Source: Tepidicella xavieri (lineage in GTDB: Bacteria; Pseudomonadota; Gammaproteobacteria; Burkholderiales; Burkholderiaceae_C). Taken from it: a DNA stretch of 64,000 bases. The translations under genes were made by a program, and so were the position numbers. The notes beneath the pieces were generated by a model. That model searched no databases. It was given only the letters and a program-made list of their open reading frames with translations, and was not told the DNA's origin. The stretch is from assembly GCF_004363315.1 (NCBI RefSeq), contig NZ_SNYL01000002.1, positions 124,001-188,000 of the forward strand, written 5' to 3'. Of the stretch, positions 45,998-58,092 are shown in pieces; within the stretch, counting starts at the first letter, position 1, and every line of letters starts with the position of its first letter.

Positions 45998-48777
45998 ACC
46001 ACTCTCCTTCGACTCGACGCCTCGTCGATCTGTTGCACCAATTCAGCCAGCGGAACCGGCCGCCCCATCAAAAAACCCTGGAAGCGCCGACATCCGCATT
46101 CCAGAAGCCGCTGTCGCTGATGAGGCGTCTCCACGCCCTCGGCCACCACATCGAGTTGCAAAGCCTGCGCCAACGACACGATCGTGCGCACGAAATCCCC
46201 CGAACGCGGGTCATCGTCCAGGTCATGCACAAAGCAGCGGTCGATCTTGAGGACATCCAGAGGCAAAGCCTTGAGGTAGGACAAGGAGGAATACCCCGTC
46301 CCAAAATCGTCCAGAGAAAACCGCACACCCATGCGTTTGAGCTGCCGCATTTTGTCGATGTCGCTGTCGCGCACGTCCAAAAACAGACTCTCGGTCAACT
46401 CCAACGACAGACGCTTGGGATTGCCCCCGGTACGGGCCAGTGCGTCCTGCACCACCTGCACGAAATCAGGCTGCTGGAATTGCTTGACGCTGACGTTGAC
46501 GGACAACATCAGATGCGCGTATTCAGTGGATCGGCCCCAGCGGGCGAGTGTGCGGCAGGCCTGTTCCAACACCCAAGCGCCCAGCGGGAGAATCAGCCCC
46601 GAACGCTCAGCCGCCGGGATGATTTCCCCACCCGAGCGCAAGCCTCCCTCCGGGTGGTTCCAGCGCAGCAGCACCTCGGCCCCAACAATCTCGTCCTGGG
46701 CGGACCAGATCGGCTGATAGTGCAGCACGAACTCCTCGTTGGCCAACGCGCGGCGCAGTTCCTGCTCCAGGCCCACGCGCTGCATGGCCACCGCATACAT
46801 GTCGGGCTGAAACAGGCGCACCGCATTGCGGCCATGCGCCTTGGCCTCGTACATCGCCAGATCGGCCTGCTGCAGCAGTTCTTCCACCGAGAGTGGGTCG
46901 CCGCAAAACAGCGTCACCCCGATACTCACCGTGCAATGGTGCTCGCCATCCTCCAGATCGACCGGGCGGCGCAGGCTTTCCAACACCGCCGTAGCCACGC
47001 CCATGGCACGGTCCTGGGCTTGCCCGCCCTCTTGCCCGAGGTGCTGCAGCAAAACGACAAACTCATCACCCCCCATGCGAGCCACGCTGTCGCCCTGGCG
47101 TACGGCCCGCGTCAGGCGCGAGGCCATCTCCACCAGCAAGCGGTCGCCACTGGCATGCCCCCGGGTGTCGTTGAGTGATTTGAAGTCATCCACGTCCAGA
47201 TACAGGATGGCCCCGAACTGCAGCGAGACGGCGCTGTCGGCCAAAGCCCGCTCCAGCCGTTCGAGCTGCAAGCGGCGATTGGGCAGCCCGGTCAGGGGAT
47301 CGAAATAAGCCAGTTGCTGAATGCGTGCCGCATCCGCCTTTTGCTGGCTCACATCGGCCACCGTCACCACGTGGTTCATCACCTCCTGCCGCCGGCCACC
47401 CCGGACTTCGCTGATGGCCACCCGAAGCGCCAGTTCAGCCCCATCGCAGCGCAGGCCCGCCACGTCCCCACGCCAGGCGCCCTTGCGCACCAGGCGCTCC
47501 AGCACAATGGGCCGCAACGCTTCCTGTCCCTCACCGGCCAGCACCTCCAGCACATCGCGTCCAGGCAAGGTGCGCGCGTCGCAACCGAGCATCTGCGCAA
47601 AAGCCCGATTGACCCGAAGGATCTTCAGCGCGCTGTCGGTCACGATCATGCCGTCGGCCGAATCAAACACCGCGGCGGCCACATGCAGATCCTCCACCAT
47701 GTCCTGCATCGCCGCGCCCACGCGGTTGTATTCATAAATGCCCGTGTCCTGGAAGTGAACGCCGCGCTGCCCGGTCTGCACCGCATGAATGAAGCCCATG
47801 AGGCGAGAAATGGCTTTGTCATGGTGCACTTTCACCCAAACGGCAAACAGCATCACCAGCACCAAGAACCCCCCCGACAAGCCCAGCCCGGTAGACAAAT
47901 GCCCCGTCAGCAAGGCCGTGAGTTGTTCCCTGGACAAGCCAATCTCCAGCCAGATCGGATCGACCAGCCCTTTGAGCTCCAGGGTGAACTCGCGCGCATG
48001 CAGACCGCGCAGATCGAAGAAATTCCATAACGCGGCAAACGGATCGGGCGCGTCCACCGGCACGGCCCGGCGAGCAATCAGGATGATGTCGGCCTCGTGC
48101 CCGAGCACAAACCAGTCCAACGTGGTATTGGCAAACCACTCGTTGACGAAAGGGCTCTTGTCGCTGAGCGACAGCCCAACGAACAAATACCCCCGGACGC
48201 TGAGCGATGCCGGCTCGAACAGCGGCGTCGATTTGATCAACGCATGCCCGGCGGGCAGGCTCTCCAGGCGCCAGCCCCCCACATACTGGATAGGCGAGGT
48301 CATGCGGGCCAGCAACGGTTGCAAATCGATGCGGGCGTTGTCGATCACGGGCTTGCCCGTCGGGTCCAACACGAAAAAGATGTCCACGTCACTGCCGACA
48401 CTGACCTCTTGAAACACCAGCGAAATGTCTGCCGCCATCTCCTCCAAAGGTTGGGCCGGTGCCGACAAGGCAGACAGCGTGCGTCGCGCGGTGGCACTCT
48501 GTAGAAAAATCTCCAGCCTCTGCAGCCGGTTGTCGAGCAAGGTCGTCACCGTGACCTTGTGCCGATCGAGGCGACTGTTGATTTCCGCCTGCATGGCGGC
48601 ACGGGTGGACAGAAAAGAATAGGCCAGACTGGCCACGATCCCGACGACCCCGAGCAAGCCAAAAATGAGCGAGAGCCGCGTCGATAGACTGAACTCCCAC
48701 CAGCGGCGATGCGGTGCCGCCCGCGTGGGCACAGATGGGGAAGCGGCCGGTTCGGAAGGACTCATGTGCTTGGCCAT
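45994..48777 (-). CDS. Membrane sensor with PAS, GGDEF and EAL domains
   Basis: Cyclic-di-GMP enzyme of 927 residues. One helix (~33-58), a periplasmic sensory region (~60-290) and a second helix (~292-317) precede a PAS domain (~363-480, VAAAVFDSADGMIVTDSALK). The GGDEF domain (~490-650) keeps an intact GGDEF motif (VARMGGDEFVVLLQHL) and the RxxD inhibitory site (RQGD five residues earlier). The EAL domain has EVLLRW in place of EALLRW but retains DDFGTGYSSLSYLKALPLD, so both activities remain possible. ATG 48777 is likely; ATG 48765 is an alternative. It overlaps the Bug receptor gene, suggesting ligand input. Target process unknown. Confidence 0.92.
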   Translation of the reverse strand: MAKHMSPSEPAASPSVPTRAAPHRRWWEFSLSTRLSLIFGLLGVVGIVASLAYSFLSTRAAMQAEINSRLDRHKVTVTTLLDNRLQRLEIFLQSATARRTLSALSAPAQPLEEMAADISLVFQEVSVGSDVDIFFVLDPTGKPVIDNARIDLQPLLARMTSPIQYVGGWRLESLPAGHALIKSTPLFEPASLSVRGYLFVGLSLSDKSPFVNEWFANTTLDWFVLGHEADIILIARRAVPVDAPDPFAALWNFFDLRGLHAREFTLELKGLVDPIWLEIGLSREQLTALLTGHLSTGLGLSGGFLVLVMLFAVWVKVHHDKAISRLMGFIHAVQTGQRGVHFQDTGIYEYNRVGAAMQDMVEDLHVAAAVFDSADGMIVTDSALKILRVNRAFAQMLGCDARTLPGRDVLEVLAGEGQEALRPIVLERLVRKGAWRGDVAGLRCDGAELALRVAISEVRGGRRQEVMNHVVTVADVSQQKADAARIQQLAYFDPLTGLPNRRLQLERLERALADSAVSLQFGAILYLDVDDFKSLNDTRGHASGDRLLVEMASRLTRAVRQGDSVARMGGDEFVVLLQHLGQEGGQAQDRAMGVATAVLESLRRPVDLEDGEHHCTVSIGVTLFCGDPLSVEELLQQADLAMYEAKAHGRNAVRLFQPDMYAVAMQRVGLEQELRRALANEEFVLHYQPIWSAQDEIVGAEVLLRWNHPEGGLRSGGEIIPAAERSGLILPLGAWVLEQACRTLARWGRSTEYAHLMLSVNVSVKQFQQPDFVQVVQDALARTGGNPKRLSLELTESLFLDVRDSDIDKMRQLKRMGVRFSLDDFGTGYSSLSYLKALPLDVLKIDRCFVHDLDDDPRSGDFVRTIVSLAQALQLDVVAEGVETPHQRQRLLECGCRRFQGFLMGRPVPLAELVQQIDEASSRRRVV

Positions 48778-48919
48778 CGAGCTTGGGTTGGACCCAACGA
48801 AATGAACGCCCCGGCCGTCATGCCACCGGCAGCCCGACCCACCGGCACAGACCCCCGCAGACGAAACGCCTTTTCGGCCCATTCTGCGGGAACCCCAGGG
48901 TTCGGTCAATGCCTGTTTG

Positions 48920-48954
48920 CATGCCCCTGGGCATGACAGGCTGCCTTTTATAAT
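48920..48954 (+). promoter_or_regulatory. pyrG promoter region with palindromic operator-like element
   Basis: A perfect TATAAT (48949-48954) lies 44 bases before the pyrG start codon. CATGCCC (48920-48926) and GGGCATG (48929-48935) form 7-base inverted arms around CT, covering the place of the -35 element, for which no good match exists. This suggests a promoter depending on or blocked by a regulator. The rest of the 220-base divergent region shows a short repeat TTGGGT-TGG-ACCCAA just upstream of the GGDEF/EAL gene. Confidence 0.45.
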
Positions 48955-48982
48955 CGGCATTTCCTCACCCGCGGGCCCCTGA

Positions 48983-50665
<1,683 letters not shown>

Positions 50666-50732
50666 CGTTGCCATGCCTGGCCGCCCCGTGCAACCGCACA
50701 TGCCTGCCCATGCCGGCACAACGGAGACAGCC

Positions 50733-51587
50733 ATGAAACTCTGCGGATTCGAGGTCGGCCTGGATCGACCGTTTTTCCTGATCGCCGGCACCTGCTCCAT
50801 CGAGGGGCTGGAACTTTCCCTGGAGGTGGCCGGCACGCTCAAGGAGATCTGCGCCCCGCTGGGCATCCCGCTGATCTTCAAAGGCTCTTTCGACAAGGCC
50901 AACCGCTCCTCTGGCAGCAGCAAGCGCGGCGTGGGGCTGGAGGCGGGGCTCAAGATCCTGGACGAAGTGCGCCGCCAAACCGGCCTGCCCGTGCTGACCG
51001 ACGTCCATGACGAGTCTCAGGTCGCCCCCGTGGCCAGCGTGGTGGACGTGCTGCAGACCCCGGCTTTCCTCTGCCGCCAGACCGACTTCATCCGCGCCGT
51101 GGCGCAGTCGGGCAAGCCGGTCAATATCAAGAAGGGGCAGTTCCTCGCACCCTGGGACATGAAAAACGTCATCGACAAGGCCCGTGCCGCGGCACGCGAA
51201 GCGGGCCTGTCGGAAGACCGCTTCCTGGCCTGCGAGCGCGGCGTGAGCTTTGGCTACAACAACCTCGTGGCCGACATGACCAGCCTGGCCGAAATGCGCA
51301 AGTCCGGCGCGCCCGTGGTGTTCGACGTGACCCACTCGGTGCAAAAGCCCGGGGGGCTGGGCAACGCCAGCGGCGGCGCGCGGGAGATGGTGCCCGTGCT
51401 GGCCCGCGCCGGCGTGGCGGCAGGGGTCGCGGGCCTGTTCATGGAAACCCACCCCCGCCCGGCCGAAGCCTGGTCCGACGGCCCCAATGCCGTGCCGCTG
51501 CACCGCATGAAAGCCCTTCTCGAAACCCTGGTGGCGCTGGACCGCGTCACCAAGCAACACCCCTTGCTGGAGAACGATTTCCAATGA
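50733..51587 (+). CDS. kdsA: 3-deoxy-D-manno-octulosonate 8-phosphate synthase
   Basis: Cytoplasmic enzyme of 284 residues that condenses PEP with arabinose 5-phosphate to start Kdo synthesis for lipopolysaccharide. [40 protein letters not shown] and [12 protein letters not shown] are the conserved PEP- and sugar-binding parts. ATG 50733 has GGAG 6 bases upstream and gives the usual start; an open frame further upstream overlaps pyrG and is unlikely. It overlaps the next gene by ATGA. Confidence 0.95.
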   Translation: MKLCGFEVGLDRPFFLIAGTCSIEGLELSLEVAGTLKEICAPLGIPLIFKGSFDKANRSSGSSKRGVGLEAGLKILDEVRRQTGLPVLTDVHDESQVAPVASVVDVLQTPAFLCRQTDFIRAVAQSGKPVNIKKGQFLAPWDMKNVIDKARAAAREAGLSEDRFLACERGVSFGYNNLVADMTSLAEMRKSGAPVVFDVTHSVQKPGGLGNASGGAREMVPVLARAGVAAGVAGLFMETHPRPAEAWSDGPNAVPLHRMKALLETLVALDRVTKQHPLLENDFQ

Positions 51588-51871
51588 GTGCCTACATCGT
51601 GGCGGAAGTCACCATCACCAACGAAGAACAGATGAAGGCCTACCGGGAGTGGAGCACCCGGGCCATGCAGGAGTTCGGCGCCGAAGTGCTGGTCCGCGGC
51701 GGCCGCGTCGTGCCCCTGGAAGGCGACTGGAACCCGCAGCGCGTCGTCGTGCTGCGCTTCCCCGACCTCGCCACCGCGCAAGCCTATTACCACTCCGAGA
51801 CTTACACCCATGCCCGCAAAGTCCGTGAAGGCGCGGGCACCATCCGCATGTTTGCCGTCGAAGGGGTCTGA
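51584..51871 (+). CDS. DUF1330 (NIPSNAP-like ferredoxin-fold) protein
   Basis: Small protein of 95 residues. [40 protein letters not shown] and [20 protein letters not shown] are the dimeric alpha-beta barrel signatures of DUF1330. No catalytic role is known. It overlaps kdsA by ATGA and precedes eno by about 50 bases, which is its usual place in this order. Confidence 0.88.
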   Translation: MSAYIVAEVTITNEEQMKAYREWSTRAMQEFGAEVLVRGGRVVPLEGDWNPQRVVVLRFPDLATAQAYYHSETYTHARKVREGAGTIRMFAVEGV

Positions 51872-51904
51872 TGGGCCCCTCGGCGCCCCCGTTGTTTTGT
51901 TTGA

Positions 51905-53206
<1,302 letters not shown>

Positions 53207-53239
53207 AGCGGCTGCGCCCGCGCCACGAGCCGCCACGCC

Positions 53240-53524
53240 ATGAACGCCCGTTGGGTTGCCGCTTTGCTGGTGGGCTTGCTCGTGGTGCTGCACGTGCAGC
53301 TGTGGACGGGCCGCGGCAGCGTGCCCCAAGTGCGGGCTTGGCGCAGCGATCTGCAAGCCCTCGAAGCGGCCAACGCCGAAGCCCGGCAACGCAACGAGCA
53401 ACTGGCCAATGAGGTGCGCGACCTGCAAGACGGGCTGGACATGATCGAGGAACTGGCCCGGCACGAACTGGGCATGGTCAAACCCAACGAAATCTTCGTG
53501 CAGATCCAGCGCACCGCGCCATGA
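53240..53524 (+). CDS. ftsB: Cell-division protein FtsB
   Basis: Bitopic membrane protein of 94 residues. A single helix (WVAALLVGLLVVLHVQLW) is followed by a periplasmic coiled coil (LQALEAANAEARQRNEQLAN) and the conserved MIEELARHELGMVKPNEIFV. It joins FtsL and FtsQ in the divisome. Location after eno is common in proteobacteria. Its stop overlaps the next start by ATGA. Confidence 0.92.
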   Translation: MNARWVAALLVGLLVVLHVQLWTGRGSVPQVRAWRSDLQALEAANAEARQRNEQLANEVRDLQDGLDMIEELARHELGMVKPNEIFVQIQRTAP

Positions 53525-53964
53525 GCCCGTCGGGCGCACCCGATACCGCACCCACCTGGTGGCTGCTCGGCCCCGGAGCGGATTGTCTGGCGGCGGAATT
53601 GCCCAGCCCTTGGCCCACGCGCATTCGGCCCTGGACGCAGTTCGACCTGCCCAGCGCCGACATCGCCCTGCAAGCCACTCCAAACCCTACAGCGCTGCGC
53701 ATGGCCGTGCTGGCGACAGATGGCCGCACCCTGCCCGCGGATGAAGCCCTGTGGCGGGCGTGGCTGTGCGCGCACGGTCTGCCCCACCATGTGCTGCATC
53801 CGGTCGGGGGCTGTCACCGCCAGCCGCTGCGACGGCTGCTGGGCATCGACGAGGCTCCAGCTCCAAAACCCCAGACCACGGCCCGCTGGCATTGCGAATC
53901 GTGCTCAGACCCGGATGGCGAGCATCGCCTGTTCCGTCGCTTGCTGGCCGGGCGCCCGGCCTGA
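53521..53964 (+). CDS. Unknown protein overlapping ftsB
   Basis: Hypothetical protein of 147 residues that I do not recognise. It is Pro- and Trp-rich at the start (APTWWLLGPGADCLAAEL) and contains HHVLHPVGGCHRQPLRRLLG and a late CESC pair (ARWHCESCSDPDGEHRLFRR) that could bind zinc with nearby His. No signal peptide or membrane helix is visible. The 4-base overlap with ftsB indicates coupled translation and supports a real gene. Confidence 0.62.
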   Translation: MSPSGAPDTAPTWWLLGPGADCLAAELPSPWPTRIRPWTQFDLPSADIALQATPNPTALRMAVLATDGRTLPADEALWRAWLCAHGLPHHVLHPVGGCHRQPLRRLLGIDEAPAPKPQTTARWHCESCSDPDGEHRLFRRLLAGRPA

Positions 53965-53987
53965 GTATCCAACCTGAGTGCCCGGCC

Positions 53988-54968
53988 TCACTGCACCCGC
54001 GAGGAAGTCGGCGGCTGGTTCTGGCGGTTCAAAAAAATCTGGGCCGCGTCCACCGGATCGAACACATACCGCGCGCCACAGAAATCGCACCCAATATCCA
54101 CCTGCCCTTGCTCGGCCAGGATGCTTTCCACTTCAGCCACGCCCAGGCTCTCCAGCATGGCGGCCACCCGCTCCCGGGAGCAAGTGCAGGCGAAACGGGG
54201 GCGCAGCACGCCTTGCGCCGGCTCCAGGCGCTGGATGGGCTCCTGCCAGAACAGCCGGTGCAGGATGGTGTCGGCATCGAGCGTGAGCAACTCCTCCTTC
54301 TTGAGGCTGGCGGCCAGCGTGGCAATGCGGTTGTAGTCCTCGTTTTGACCGAGGGCATCCTCGCGCGCCTGCACCGCCGCCGTGCCCGCGAGATTGGCCT
54401 CGCCGGTGGCCGGAATGCGCTGGATCAGCAAGCCGGCAGCGATTCGGTCATTGGCCGCCAGCACCAGCCGCGTGTCGAGCTGCTCGCTTTGCCGCATGTA
54501 GTGCTCCAGCACATCGCTGAGCCGTTCCAGCTTCTGTCTGCGCTCGTCCCACAAAGGCACAACGCCCTGGTAGGGCTGCTGCCCAGGCTGGCGGTCTTTC
54601 GGGTTCAGGGTGATGGCGCAGCGCCCCTGGTTGTTGACGTTGACCATGTGGCTCAGGGGCACATCGTCGGCCACCTCGCCCAGCACCGTGGCCGTGGCGC
54701 GAAAGGCAAAGTCCGGCTGTACCTCGGCCACGGCCACTTTCACCGGCCCATCGCCAAAAATCTGCAACACCACCGAACCGTTGAACTTGATGTTGCCCTG
54801 CATCAACACCGCCGCCGCCGACATTTCGCCCAACAGCTCCGAGACCGCACGCGGATAGGTGCCCGACTGGGCGTGGCGCTGCAACAGTTCCTGCCAGCCA
54901 TCGGTCAGGCGGACCAGCATGCCGCGCACTGGCAGCCCCTCGAACAGAAATTTGTGGAGTTCCGACAC
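53988..54968 (-). CDS. hslO: Redox-activated chaperone Hsp33
   Basis: Holdase of 326 residues activated by oxidation. The N-terminus SELHKFLFEGLPVRGMLVRL is typical. The zinc-binding Cys pairs are CTC (in FACTCSRERV) and CDFC (in DIGCDFCGARYVFD) at about 29 residues spacing. GTG 54968 is chosen because it gives the family N-terminus MSELHKF and starts 5 bases after the previous stop; TTG 54977 is the alternative. It is downstream of the gamma-carbonic-anhydrase-like gene on the same strand. Confidence 0.93.
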   Translation of the reverse strand: MSELHKFLFEGLPVRGMLVRLTDGWQELLQRHAQSGTYPRAVSELLGEMSAAAVLMQGNIKFNGSVVLQIFGDGPVKVAVAEVQPDFAFRATATVLGEVADDVPLSHMVNVNNQGRCAITLNPKDRQPGQQPYQGVVPLWDERRQKLERLSDVLEHYMRQSEQLDTRLVLAANDRIAAGLLIQRIPATGEANLAGTAAVQAREDALGQNEDYNRIATLAASLKKEELLTLDADTILHRLFWQEPIQRLEPAQGVLRPRFACTCSRERVAAMLESLGVAEVESILAEQGQVDIGCDFCGARYVFDPVDAAQIFLNRQNQPPTSSRVQ

Positions 54969-54973
54969 GATGC

Positions 54974-55498
54974 TCAATCCAGCTTCTTGAGGCCCGCCTT
55001 GTACCGCTGCGCGTTGGCCACGTAATGGGCGGCACTGCGGCGCAGGCCCTCGATCTGCTCGGGCGTGAGCTGTCGGACCACCTTGGCCGGACTGCCCAGA
55101 ATCAGCGAGCCGTCCGGGAACGTCTTGCCCTCGGTCACGAGGGAACCTGCCCCGACCACGCAGTGCTTGCCGATGCGGGCTCCATTGAGCACCACGGCCC
55201 CAATGCCGATGAGCGACTCATCGCCAATGACGCAGCCATGCAGCATCACCTGGTGGCCGACCGTGACGCGCTCGCCAATCACCACCGGATAGCCCACGTC
55301 GGCATGCACCACGCTGGCATCCTGGATGTTGCTGCCCCGCCCCACCGTGATGGGCTCGGTGTCGCCTCGCAGCACGGCGCCGAACCACACGCTGGTGTCT
55401 TCGGCCAGCGTCACCCGGCCCATGACCTGGGCACTGTCGGCCACGAAGGCGCTGGGATGCACCTGCGGCACGTCATCGTCAAGTTGGTATGTGCTCAT
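54974..55498 (-). CDS. Gamma-carbonic-anhydrase-family left-handed beta-helix protein
   Basis: Protein of 174 residues built of hexapeptide repeats ([40 protein letters not shown]). The three metal-binding His are visible in [16 protein letters not shown] and VMLHGCVIG, as in Cam/YrdA proteins. YrdA-like members often show no carbonic anhydrase activity, so function is uncertain. ATG 55498 is 15 bases from the divergent DUF455 gene. Confidence 0.9.
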   Translation of the reverse strand: MSTYQLDDDVPQVHPSAFVADSAQVMGRVTLAEDTSVWFGAVLRGDTEPITVGRGSNIQDASVVHADVGYPVVIGERVTVGHQVMLHGCVIGDESLIGIGAVVLNGARIGKHCVVGAGSLVTEGKTFPDGSLILGSPAKVVRQLTPEQIEGLRRSAAHYVANAQRYKAGLKKLD

Positions 55499-55513
55499 TC
55501 GTAGAATTGTAGG

Positions 55514-56344
55514 ATGCACGCTCACGAACTGCGCGCGGCGGCCCTGCACGCCCTGTGCTGCGCCGACTGCGACGACAAATGCCGCCAGGTGCAAGCCCTG
55601 CATGCCCAGGCCGACGCCCTGCCCCTGGACACCGGCGCCACGCTGCGCCCGTCGCCCTGCCTGCCTGGGCGGCCCGAGCTTCCCCGGCTGATCGACCCCG
55701 CCACCGTGCCCGCGCGCTCCCCCTTCACGGCCGAGGGCCATGCCGCGCTCGTTCACGCCATCTGCCACATCGAATTCAACGCCATCAACCTGGCGCTGGA
55801 CGCCGTGTGGCGCTTCGCCGGCATGCCCCAGGCGTTTTACCTCGACTGGCTGCGCGTGGCGGCCGAGGAAGCCTACCACTTCAGCCTGCTGCGCGCGCAC
55901 TTGCGCAGCCTGCCCCATGCCGGCCGGCCCGAGCCGTGGGACTACGGCAGCTTCGACGCCCACGACGGCCTGTGGCTGATGTGCGAAAAAACCGCCGACG
56001 ACATCGTGGCCCGCATGGCCCTGGTGCCCCGCACGCTCGAAGCCCGTGGGCTGGACGCCTCCCCACTGATCCAGGCCAAGCTGCGCCAGGCCGGCACCCC
56101 CGCCGCGCAAGAAGCCATCGGGTTGCTCGACATCATTCTGCGCGACGAGGTGGGCCATGTGGCCATCGGCAACCACTGGTATCGCTGGCTGTGCGAACGC
56201 CAGGGGCTGGAGCCGATCGCGCATTACCGCACGCTGGCCCGGCGCTACAGCGCGCCGCGCCTCAAGCCCCCGTTCAACGAAGACGCCCGTCGCCGCGCCG
56301 GCTTCTCTCAAGCCGAGCTGGACTATTTGCAACAGATCGTCTGA
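55514..56344 (+). CDS. DUF455 ferritin-like protein
   Basis: Protein of 276 residues. Three helices carry probable di-metal ligands: [38 protein letters not shown] and [18 protein letters not shown], the E/H pattern of ferritin-like carboxylate-bridged di-iron proteins related to MiaE. A Cys-rich start ([20 protein letters not shown]) is unusual and might bind metal. The biological role of DUF455 is not known. Confidence 0.85.
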   Translation: MHAHELRAAALHALCCADCDDKCRQVQALHAQADALPLDTGATLRPSPCLPGRPELPRLIDPATVPARSPFTAEGHAALVHAICHIEFNAINLALDAVWRFAGMPQAFYLDWLRVAAEEAYHFSLLRAHLRSLPHAGRPEPWDYGSFDAHDGLWLMCEKTADDIVARMALVPRTLEARGLDASPLIQAKLRQAGTPAAQEAIGLLDIILRDEVGHVAIGNHWYRWLCERQGLEPIAHYRTLARRYSAPRLKPPFNEDARRRAGFSQAELDYLQQIV

Positions 56345-56366
56345 TCCGAGGCGGCCACCGCATGCC

Positions 56367-57293
56367 TCATCCGCGGGGATGGTGCCGGGCGTGCAATTGC
56401 TTGAGCCGCTCGCGCGCCACGTGGGTGTAGATCGTCGTGGTGGAGATGTCGGCGTGGCCCAGCAGCATTTGCACCGCTCGCAAGTCTGCCCCGTGGTTGA
56501 GCAAATGGGTGGCAAAAGCGTGGCGCAGCGTGTGCGGCGACAAGGGCGCCTCGACACCGGCCTGGAGGGCGTACTTTTTCACCAGCGTCCAGAACATCAC
56601 CCGCGTCATGCCCTGCCCCCGCGCCGTCACGAACAGGTCATCGGTGCGTTGACCGGCCAAAATCAGCGGTCGAGCCTCGGCCAGATAGCGCCGCAGCCAA
56701 TGCAGCGCTTCATCCCCAAAGGGCACGAGCCGCTCTTTGTCGCCCTTGCCCTGTACCCGCACCACCTGATCTGGCAAGCTGAGCTCGTGCAGCCGCAAAC
56801 CCACCAGTTCGCTCACGCGCAACCCGCTGGCATACATCAGCTCCAGCATGGCCCGATCGCGCAGGCCCAAAGGCTCATCGACAGCGGGCGCCTGCAACAA
56901 CCGCTCCACCTGCATCTGCGTCAGGGTCTTGATCTGCCGCTGCAAACGCTTCGCCGGCAGCAGCTTGAGGGTCGGATCCTCGGCCACCAGCCCTTCGCGC
57001 AGCGCCCAGCGGTAAAAGCGCCGCAACACCGTCAAGCGCCGATTGGCCGACGTGGCCTTGCCCCGCGCGTGGCGCCAGGCGATGTAGGCCAGCACCTCGG
57101 CTTCTCGGGCTTGGTGCAGCGCCAAGGCGGCCTGCCCGGCGCGTGCGCTTCCCGGCCCGGTATCGGCCAGCCAAGCGGCGAACTGTTGCAGGTCGCTGCG
57201 GTACGCCGCCAGCGTGTGCGCCGCCAGTCCATCTTCCAGCCACAAAGCGTCCAGAAACCGTTCCAGCGCCACGTCCGCCGCTTTATCATCCAT
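56367..57293 (-). CDS. xerD: Tyrosine recombinase XerD
   Basis: Recombinase of 308 residues. The N-terminal SAM-like domain ([20 protein letters not shown]) is followed by the catalytic domain with Arg in [16 protein letters not shown], Lys in [16 protein letters not shown], HxLR in [16 protein letters not shown], His in [18 protein letters not shown] and the nucleophile Tyr in the same segment. With XerC it resolves chromosome dimers at dif. It is divergent from gloB, with just two bases between start codons. No phage genes nearby, so it is the housekeeping enzyme. Confidence 0.92.
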   Translation of the reverse strand: MDDKAADVALERFLDALWLEDGLAAHTLAAYRSDLQQFAAWLADTGPGSARAGQAALALHQAREAEVLAYIAWRHARGKATSANRRLTVLRRFYRWALREGLVAEDPTLKLLPAKRLQRQIKTLTQMQVERLLQAPAVDEPLGLRDRAMLELMYASGLRVSELVGLRLHELSLPDQVVRVQGKGDKERLVPFGDEALHWLRRYLAEARPLILAGQRTDDLFVTARGQGMTRVMFWTLVKKYALQAGVEAPLSPHTLRHAFATHLLNHGADLRAVQMLLGHADISTTTIYTHVARERLKQLHARHHPRG

Positions 57294-57295
57294 GG

Positions 57296-58069
57296 ATGCG
57301 CATCCTACACCCCATCGCCGCCTTCACCGACAACTACATCTGGGCGCTGCACGATGGCCAATCCGCGCTCGTGGTGGACCCGGGCGATGCCGCGCCGGTC
57401 CACGCCTGGCTACAGGCACAAGCGCTGACGCTGACAGGCATCCTGATCACCCACCACCACGCCGACCACACCGGCGGCGTGGCCGAACTCATGGCACGGT
57501 ACCAGGTACCGGCCTGGGGGCCAGCTTTCGAGCCCCTGCCCGATGGCGTGCACCGCCTCGAAGGGGGTGACCGGCTCGCCCTCAACGGCCTGGCGATAGA
57601 AGTGCTCGACGTGCCGGGCCACACGGCAGGTCACATCGCTTACTACTGCCCGGGCGCCGAAGGCGGCCCGCTTCTTTTTTGCGGTGACACGCTGTTTTCG
57701 GCGGGTTGCGGCCGCCTGTTCGAAGGCACCGCCGCCCAGATGCTGGACTCCCTCGACCGGCTGGCCGCCCTGCCCGGCGACACCCGCATCTGCTGCGCCC
57801 ACGAATACACTTTGAGCAATCTGCGATTTGCCCAGGCCGTCGAGCCCCACAATGCCGCATTGGCCGAATACCGCCACTGGTGCGAACGCCAGCGCGAGAG
57901 CGGCCACCCGACCCTGCCTAGCCGGCTGAGCCTGGAACGCGCCATCAACCCCTTCTTGCGCAGCCGGGAACCTTCGGTGCGGGCCGCACTCAGCCCTCTG
58001 GGCCCCTTGGCCTCGGACGACGCCGGGGTCTTCGCCGCCCTGCGCGCCTGGAAGGACCGCTTCCGCTGA
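57296..58069 (+). CDS. gloB: Hydroxyacylglutathione hydrolase (glyoxalase II)
   Basis: Enzyme of 257 residues hydrolysing S-lactoylglutathione. RILHPIAAFTDNYIWALHDG is the family N-terminus. ITHHHADHTGGVAELM is the binuclear zinc motif HxHxDH, with VPGHTAGHIAYYCPGAEG and FCGDTLFSAGCGRLFEGT providing further ligands. ATG 57296 fits this N-terminus but has no visible ribosome-binding site; TATCAT at 57284-57289 would place the transcription start at or next to the ATG. Confidence 0.93.
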   Translation: MRILHPIAAFTDNYIWALHDGQSALVVDPGDAAPVHAWLQAQALTLTGILITHHHADHTGGVAELMARYQVPAWGPAFEPLPDGVHRLEGGDRLALNGLAIEVLDVPGHTAGHIAYYCPGAEGGPLLFCGDTLFSAGCGRLFEGTAAQMLDSLDRLAALPGDTRICCAHEYTLSNLRFAQAVEPHNAALAEYRHWCERQRESGHPTLPSRLSLERAINPFLRSREPSVRAALSPLGPLASDDAGVFAALRAWKDRFR

Positions 58070-58092
58070 TCCGTTCATCCGCCCGAGCCGTC

